NCBI GenBank assembly: GCA_027038695.1
Contig: JALWHA010000027.1
Span: 1-5,620, forward strand
Source of the DNA: Acidobacteriota bacterium
GTDB taxonomy: Bacteria > Acidobacteriota > Holophagae > Thermotomaculales > Thermotomaculaceae
Direction: 5' to 3'
DNA: 5,620 nt
The position numbers were made by a program, and so were the translations under genes. Of this stretch, positions 5,541 through 5,620 are shown piece after piece. The notes under the pieces are model-generated. The model ran no database searches and was not told the origin of the DNA. It saw nothing but the letters and a program-made list of their open reading frames with translations. Position 1 is the first letter of the stretch; every line of letters starts with the position of its first letter.

Positions 5541-5569
5541 TTGACAATTTACGCAAAATAAAATAAACT
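5541..5569 (+). promoter_or_regulatory. Strong promoter of the right-edge gene (probable rpsT)
   Basis: A perfect -35 TTGACA (5541-5546) is followed after 17 nt by TAAACT (5564-5569, four of six consensus matches). Transcription would start near 5576, leaving a leader of about 28 nt. On the other strand the same -35 bases read TTGTCA, so a miaA promoter could share them, but I see no convincing -10 for that direction. Confidence 0.75.
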
Positions 5570-5603
5570 TTCAATCTGACAGATAAATTATGTGGAGGTT
5601 TTA

Positions 5604-5620
5604 ATGGCAAACACAAAATC
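5604..5620 (+). CDS. rpsT: Start of probable 30S ribosomal protein S20, partial
   Basis: Only the first codons are present: M-A-N-T-K followed by TC, which must be Ser. Many bacterial S20 proteins begin M-A-N-x-K-S, so rpsT is the best guess. GGAGG at 5594-5598 lies 5 nt before the ATG, and a near-consensus promoter sits upstream, as expected for a ribosomal protein gene. Six residues cannot prove the identity. Confidence 0.6.

Overview
This is an A+T-rich bacterial chromosomal window. It holds seven genes or gene fragments that I can support, plus the first codons of an eighth. Hfq, a Crp/Fnr-family regulator, a PilZ-like protein, a probable lipoprotein and a large signal-peptide-bearing repeat protein point to a Gram-negative, free-living bacterium of a non-model phylum (Deferribacterota-, Desulfobacterota- or Acidobacteriota-like). 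I cannot name a genus from the sequence alone.

Left third (1-1831, minus strand): one long open frame runs off the left edge, with at least 610 codons. It has a basic N-terminal extension of about 145 residues, then a signal peptide, then four tandem beta-rich modules, of which the third and fourth carry a clear W-T-G-L-A-(L/F)-(V/I)-N-P motif. Its codon use is sharply mosaic: two blocks almost lack C at third positions and two blocks use C and T about equally. A 321-bp gene-free leader (1832-2152) lies upstream and holds several repeats, a 10-bp perfect inverted repeat and candidate promoter boxes.

Middle (2153-3274): a minus-strand gene for a tandem CBS-domain protein has a good sigma70-type promoter. 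It diverges from a plus-strand gene for a small probable lipoprotein of unknown function.

Right half (3276-5485): a tight minus-strand cluster reads miaA, hfq, a Crp/Fnr-family regulator, then a PilZ-like protein. Gaps and overlaps are 12, -11 and -8 nt, so the four are very likely one operon with translational coupling. It combines tRNA A37 prenylation, sRNA-mRNA matchmaking, a probable cyclic-nucleotide-responsive transcription factor and a PilZ protein that lacks the usual c-di-GMP-binding residues. At the right edge a near-consensus promoter drives a plus-strand gene whose first residues, M-A-N-T-K-S, fit ribosomal protein S20 (rpsT).

I did not find a defence system, CRISPR array, mobile element, tRNA or rRNA. 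The least ordinary item is the mosaic repeat protein with its very long signal peptide and structured leader.
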